Source: Marinilabiliales bacterium (GTDB lineage Bacteria; Bacteroidota; Bacteroidia; Bacteroidales; UBA12077). Taken from it: a stretch of DNA of 10,368 bases. Positions 7,400-10,368 of this stretch are shown one piece after another (within the stretch, counting starts at the first letter, position 1; each line of letters starts with the position of its first letter). The notes beneath the pieces are model-generated. The model was not told where the DNA came from and searched no databases. It saw only the letters and a program-made list of their open reading frames with translations. The stretch lies in NCBI GenBank assembly GCA_002869305.1, contig PKTC01000534.1:1-10368 (forward strand), written 5' to 3'. The translations under genes were made by a program, and so were the position numbers.

Positions 7400-8548
7400 A
7401 TGAATTTAAACGATTATTTTGATCCAATCGAATTAGATTTTATTCACAGTAAAAGATTTGAATTAAAGGATCAATTGTATAAAACAATTCAAATTCATAC
7501 GGTTGAGAACAATATTCAAGCTATAGAAGGTTCAGACATCGCAATTGTTGGGGTAGTTTCAAAAACAAACAATTCAATAGAAGGTTTAAAAAAGATTCGA
7601 GAGTCTTTATATAGTTTGGCAACTTTTGACAAAACAGTTAGAATAATTGATCTGGGTAATATAAAACCTGGTAAAACTAATAATGATCAGTCAATTGCAT
7701 TAAGAGATGTTATTGTTGAATTAGTGACTCTAAACATCATTCCTATTATTATAGGGAATTCAGAGGATATACTTTATGCCAATTATTTAGCATATCAAAA
7801 ACTCGACAAAGAAATTAACTTGGTATCAATCGATAGCAAGATAAAGATTTCTGAGGATCGGGAAAGCGAGTATAAATCTGCATTATGGAAAATCATAGTT
7901 GAAAACAATGATTCATTATTTTCCTATTATAATATTGGTTACCAAACACATTTTGTTAATCCAAAAATTTTAAAATATCTTTCAGATCAAATGCACTTTG
8001 CTTATAGGTTAGGTTATATTAGATCTAACATTAAGGAGGTTGAACCAATATTTAGAGATGCTGATTTAATCGGGTTAAATATTTCATCTGTAAGGCAGTC
8101 AGATGCTTTTGGACAAACTTTACCTTCGCCAAATGGATATTATGGAGAGGAGATTTGTCAATTATCGAGATATTCAGGAATGAGTATAAAGCTTTCATCA
8201 TTTGGAATTTATGATTACGATACTTCTCATGATATAAATTTTCAAACTGCGCAATTAATAGCTCAAATTATATGGTATTTTATTGATGGTTATCTAAACA
8301 GGCAAAAGGAGTATCCTCTGGAATCTGAAGGTGATTACAAAAAATTCATTGTGACCATGGATAAACTTGATCACGAACTGATTTTTTACAAAAGCGAGAA
8401 AACAAACCGCTGGTGGTTAGAGGTTCCGTCACTTAATAAAAGTAATTACAAACAAGTTTTAATTTCTTGTACATACGATGATTATCTTGATGCTGGAAGT
8501 GGAGATATTCCCCAAAAATGGCTTAAAACCTTTCAAAAATTGAATTGA
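7400..8548 (+). CDS. Arginase/ureohydrolase-fold protein with degenerate metal site (annotated as formimidoylglutamase in relatives)
   Basis: The 382-residue protein has the outline of the arginase/agmatinase/formimidoylglutamase family: a Rossmann-like core with DIAIVGVV (46-53), IIPIIIGNSEDILYANY (113-129), NLVSIDS (140-146) and LIGLNISSVRQSDAF (223-237), the last aligning with the family's LSFDIDxLDPAF. However, the manganese ligands are not there. The GGxH position reads G119-N-S-E122, DxHxD reads D145-S-K147-I-K149, and the DxD pair maps to S229 and V231. As aligned by eye, five of six ligands are changed, so hydrolysis of guanidino substrates is doubtful. An extra C-terminal part (about 305-382, with WWLEVPS) follows the fold. 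No signal peptide, so probably cytosolic. I recall Bacteroidota proteins of this type lying next to topA or T9SS genes, named formimidoylglutamase by homology only; the true role is unknown. ATG start, 14 bp after the topA stop, no clear Shine-Dalgarno. Confidence 0.82.
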   Translation: MNLNDYFDPIELDFIHSKRFELKDQLYKTIQIHTVENNIQAIEGSDIAIVGVVSKTNNSIEGLKKIRESLYSLATFDKTVRIIDLGNIKPGKTNNDQSIALRDVIVELVTLNIIPIIIGNSEDILYANYLAYQKLDKEINLVSIDSKIKISEDRESEYKSALWKIIVENNDSLFSYYNIGYQTHFVNPKILKYLSDQMHFAYRLGYIRSNIKEVEPIFRDADLIGLNISSVRQSDAFGQTLPSPNGYYGEEICQLSRYSGMSIKLSSFGIYDYDTSHDINFQTAQLIAQIIWYFIDGYLNRQKEYPLESEGDYKKFIVTMDKLDHELIFYKSEKTNRWWLEVPSLNKSNYKQVLISCTYDDYLDAGSGDIPQKWLKTFQKLN

Positions 8549-8559
8549 CTGGATAGTGA

Positions 8560-8579
8560 TTATCAATAAAAATTGATAA
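8560..8579. repeat. Inverted repeat with TTATCAA half-sites, upstream copy
   Basis: TTATCAAT (8560-8567) and ATTGATAA (8572-8579) are perfect inverted arms around AAAA. It begins 12 bases after the stop of the arginase-like gene. As RNA it could fold into a weak, AT-rich hairpin, but no T-run follows on the plus strand, so it is a poor intrinsic terminator. It shares its outer 7-bp half-sites (TTATCAA and TTGATAA) with the palindrome at 8643-8666, which favours a protein-binding site. Confidence 0.6.
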
Positions 8580-8642
8580 AAATAAATACTCATAAGTAAC
8601 TTTATTATTTTTCAGCAGTATAAAAGGAGTATCTTTACGTTA

Positions 8643-8666
8643 TTATCAACATTTAAATGTTGATAA
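8643..8666. promoter_or_regulatory. Perfect 24-bp palindrome upstream of porP, candidate operator
   Basis: The left half TTATCAACATTT (8643-8654) is followed directly by its exact reverse complement (8655-8666). With no loop, it suits a dimeric DNA-binding protein rather than an RNA hairpin. Its right half contains the TTG (8660-8662) proposed as the -33 element of the porP promoter, so a bound protein would touch the RNA polymerase site. Its outer half-sites recur at 8560-8579, with the two centres 85 bp apart (close to eight helical turns). Confidence 0.7.
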
Positions 8667-8691
8667 AACTTGTATAGAATTTTTATTTTTG
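8660..8691 (+). promoter_or_regulatory. Candidate Bacteroidota promoter for porP-gldK
   Basis: TTG at 8660-8662 and TATTTTTG at 8684-8691 (full match to TAnnTTTG) are separated by 21 bp, the same spacing as in the topA candidate promoter. Transcription would start near 8697, about 47 bases before the porP ATG. A second full -7 match, TACTTTTG at 8699-8706, has no TTG at suitable distance (nearest 26 bp) and is less likely. A partial match, TATCTTTA at 8630-8637, also lacks a -33 partner. Confidence 0.6.
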
Positions 8692-8743
8692 CTTATTTTA
8701 CTTTTGGCAATCTTTAATATTGTTGAGGAACACGTTATTTAAA

Positions 8744-9697
8744 ATGAAAAAACATACTTTTCTACTTTTTCTATTTTTGATATTTTCAATGCTAATTAGA
8801 GCGCAGCAGGATCCTCAATTTACGCAAATTATGTTTAATAAACTTTTGACAAATCCTGGATATGCTGGTAGTGAAGATAAGATTTGTGCCTATGCTATGC
8901 AAAGAATGCAATGGCTAGGATTTGAAGGGGCGCCTAATACAACCTTATTTAATGTCGATGGAGCAATTAAAAGGTTGGGATTAGGGTTATCCATAGAAAA
9001 TAGTGAAGTAGGGTTTGAAAATGATTTAAGAGCCAATATTTCAATTGCATATAAATTTCCAGTAGGTAATGGAAATTTAGGCGTTGGAATAAAATGGGGG
9101 ATTGCAAATGCTGCATTGGATGCTTCTTGGGATACTCCAGATGTAGCTTATGGTCAAGATCCTGCTATTCCACCCGAATCTGGAAATGAAATGTCTTTTA
9201 TGGATTTTGGATTTGGACTGTATTACAAAACACCAGATTTGTATTTGGGACTTTCTTCTACACAGCTTTACAAAACTGAGTTTGAATTTCAAAAGCTTAA
9301 TGAAGAAACAGGTGAGAGCACAACAGTCTCTACGATATTAAAAAGACATTTTTATATTAGTGCAGGTTACAACTTACCATTCGCTAATCCATTATGGGCT
9401 TTTAAACCCAATGTATTTGTGATGTCGGACATTTCAAATACACAATTAGCAGTAAATGGAATAATAGAATACAATAAAAAGATATGGGGTGGCGTTTCTT
9501 TAAGAACGGATAATGCAATTTCTGGTATTTTTGGAATGGAACTTTTTAACTGGGTTAAGATCAGTTATTCTTATGACTTTTTAGTCTCAGATATGATCGG
9601 ATATAACAGTGGAACACATGAAATTATGATGGGTTTTTGTATAGATGTTAAAAAGGATAAAACACCAGAAAAGTATAAGAGTATAAGATTTTTATAA
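8744..9697 (+). CDS. porP: PorP/SprF-family type IX secretion outer-membrane protein
   Basis: The 317-residue precursor has a classic signal peptide: MKKH, a Leu/Phe-rich core, and likely cleavage after A20 before QQDPQ. The mature start QQDPQFTQIMFNKLLTNPGYAGS is the hallmark of the PorP/SprF family, followed by QRMQWLGFEGAPNTT. The remainder alternates short Gly/aromatic strands as in an outer-membrane beta barrel, ending HEIMMGFCIDVKK and SIRFL. In the family, P. gingivalis PorP is needed for type IX secretion and F. johnsoniae SprF for delivery of the adhesin SprB. Being directly before gldK favours the PorP-like core role over an SprF-like adhesin-specific role (inference). The ATG at 8744 is chosen over an in-frame TTG at 8720, because the signal peptide begins there and the upstream residues (LRNTLFK) fit no signal sequence. 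It is probably co-transcribed with gldK from a promoter near 8660-8691. Confidence 0.92.
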   Translation: MKKHTFLLFLFLIFSMLIRAQQDPQFTQIMFNKLLTNPGYAGSEDKICAYAMQRMQWLGFEGAPNTTLFNVDGAIKRLGLGLSIENSEVGFENDLRANISIAYKFPVGNGNLGVGIKWGIANAALDASWDTPDVAYGQDPAIPPESGNEMSFMDFGFGLYYKTPDLYLGLSSTQLYKTEFEFQKLNEETGESTTVSTILKRHFYISAGYNLPFANPLWAFKPNVFVMSDISNTQLAVNGIIEYNKKIWGGVSLRTDNAISGIFGMELFNWVKISYSYDFLVSDMIGYNSGTHEIMMGFCIDVKKDKTPEKYKSIRFL

Positions 9698-9728
9698 GAA
9701 GAATTAATATTAAATTGAAGAATTATTG

Positions 9729-9744
9729 TTATTTTGCAAAATAA
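9729..9744. promoter_or_regulatory. Perfect 16-bp palindrome before gldK
   Basis: TTATTTTG (9729-9736) is followed directly by its reverse complement CAAAATAA (9737-9744). It ends 14 bases before the gldK ATG, in the 61-bp gap after porP. It could be a protein-binding site or affect translation initiation; the GC step at the centre and loop-free form argue against a terminator. It does not share the TTATCAA half-site of the porP upstream repeats. No properly spaced TAnnTTTG promoter is visible in this gap. Confidence 0.5.
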
Positions 9745-9758
9745 ATATTTGAAATATC

Positions 9759-10368
9759 ATGAAAAAATTACTTATTGTTAGTTTATTATTAGCAATCTCA
9801 TTTAGCTGTAGTAAATACAATGCAGGAGAGCTAACCGGAGTACAGGGACGAAAGGGCTGGTTCGAATCACAGCCATATGGAATGGTATTTGTTCCAATGG
9901 GTAGTTTCAATATGGGACCTAGTGATCAGGATGTAGCATGGGCAATGACAGCTTATCAAAGAACCATTTCTGTTGATGCCTTTTGGATGGATGCAACAGA
10001 AATAACTAATAATGAGTATCGTCAATTTGTTTTTTGGGTTCGTGACTCTATCATGAGAAGAAAATTAGGAGATCAGATTGAGGACTTTCTTATTGCTGAA
10101 GATGAATTTGGAAACCCTATCGAACCGCCAATTATTAATTGGGATGTTGAAATTGACATGATGGATGAAGAAATTTCCGAGATTCTTAACGAATTATATT
10201 TGGCTGAACATGAAAGGTTTTATAGAAGAAAGGAGTTTGATACTCGAAAATTAATGTATGAGTATTACCGGGTTGACATGAAACAAGCAGCACAAAAATC
10301 CAATAGATATAATTTTGACACTAAAGAATATACTGGTTCTGCAATTAATGCACAGGGAGAGAAAATGG
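9759..10368 (+). CDS. gldK: GldK/PorK type IX secretion lipoprotein, N-terminal part (3' end outside the window)
   Basis: 203 codons are visible before the right edge. The N-terminus is a lipoprotein signal: MKKLLIVSLLLAISFSC with lipidated C17. The FGE-sulfatase-like domain of the GldK/PorK family begins with YGMVFVPMGSFNMG (40-53), followed by FWMDATEITNNEYRQFV (75-91) and a charged insertion (about 97-175) typical of GldK. In P. gingivalis and F. johnsoniae, PorK/GldK forms with PorN/GldN the large ring on the periplasmic face of the outer membrane that is part of the T9SS. The residues after Cys (S-K-Y-N-A-G) show no acidic surface-export signal as described for Bacteroidota surface lipoproteins, consistent with periplasmic orientation. 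The catalytic cysteine region of true FGE enzymes is not in view. gldL, gldM and gldN are expected downstream but cannot be seen. The gene lies 61 bp after porP in the same direction. Confidence 0.95.
   Translation, partial: MKKLLIVSLLLAISFSCSKYNAGELTGVQGRKGWFESQPYGMVFVPMGSFNMGPSDQDVAWAMTAYQRTISVDAFWMDATEITNNEYRQFVFWVRDSIMRRKLGDQIEDFLIAEDEFGNPIEPPIINWDVEIDMMDEEISEILNELYLAEHERFYRRKEFDTRKLMYEYYRVDMKQAAQKSNRYNFDTKEYTGSAINAQGEKM

Noticed and set aside
8560..8579. Intrinsic terminator after the arginase-like gene
   Set aside because: The stem is nearly all A-T with one G-C pair per arm and is followed by an A-rich stretch, not a T-run. The shared half-site with 8643-8666 gives a better explanation.
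8630..8637. TATCTTTA as an upstream porP promoter -7 element
   Set aside because: One mismatch to the consensus, and no TTG at 17-23 bp upstream.
8699..8706. Second -7 element TACTTTTG before porP as an independent promoter
   Set aside because: It matches TAnnTTTG but the nearest upstream TTG is 26 bp away, outside the usual spacing; kept only as a remark.
8720..8743. TTG 8720 as the porP start
   Set aside because: The signal peptide clearly begins at the ATG 8744 (MKKHTFLL). The extra eight residues do not fit, and the candidate transcript start leaves a normal leader before 8744.
9077..9292. Minus-strand open frames inside porP, topA, the ABC gene and gldK, and plus-strand open frames inside the PBP gene
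   Set aside because: They overlap well-supported genes in other frames, show no recognisable motifs and have no start context of their own.
1..10368. Mobile element, CRISPR array, tRNA/rRNA or defence system
   Set aside because: No transposase, integrase, direct-repeat array, cloverleaf-like sequence or nuclease/toxin gene was found; composition looks even and the genes are core functions.

Overview
The window is about 10.4 kb of AT-rich DNA from a member of the Bacteroidota (Bacteroidetes). Three things point there: a PorP/SprF-family outer-membrane protein directly followed by a GldK/PorK lipoprotein (the start of a type IX secretion/gliding core locus), promoter-like elements of the Bacteroidota type (TTG about 21 bp before TAnnTTTG), and protein families in their Bacteroidota forms (a TopA with C-terminal repeats and a lysine-rich tail, and an arginase-fold 'formimidoylglutamase-like' protein). 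The exact order cannot be fixed from this sequence. The porP-gldK adjacency resembles the porPKLMN order of Porphyromonas gingivalis.

Layout: the 3' part of radA (DNA recombination/repair) enters from the left edge. It is followed 5 bp later by a GTG-started fused double ABC ATPase of the oligopeptide/dipeptide transporter type. That gene meets a leftward-reading class A penicillin-binding protein (PBP1A type) tail to tail; the two stop codons interlock in a single CTAG. A 123-bp divergent, very AT-rich region separates the PBP from topA. It holds a strong candidate promoter for topA and a weaker one for the PBP. topA is followed 14 bp later by an arginase-fold gene whose metal-binding positions all appear to be replaced. 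After a 195-bp non-coding region come porP and, 61 bp later, the first 203 codons of gldK, which leaves the window at the right edge.

The most interesting non-coding signal is the region before porP. It contains a perfect 24-bp palindrome overlapping the proposed -33 element of the porP promoter, and 85 bp upstream (centre to centre) a second inverted repeat built from the same 7-bp half-site (TTATCAA/TTGATAA). This looks like a two-site operator for the secretion locus. A separate 16-bp perfect palindrome lies just before gldK.

Functionally the window joins cell-envelope housekeeping (PBP1A), DNA topology and repair (TopA, RadA), a possible peptide-uptake ATPase, and the beginning of the type IX secretion machinery. 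There is no mobile element, CRISPR array, tRNA or rRNA that I can see, and no gene-free stretch longer than 300 bases.
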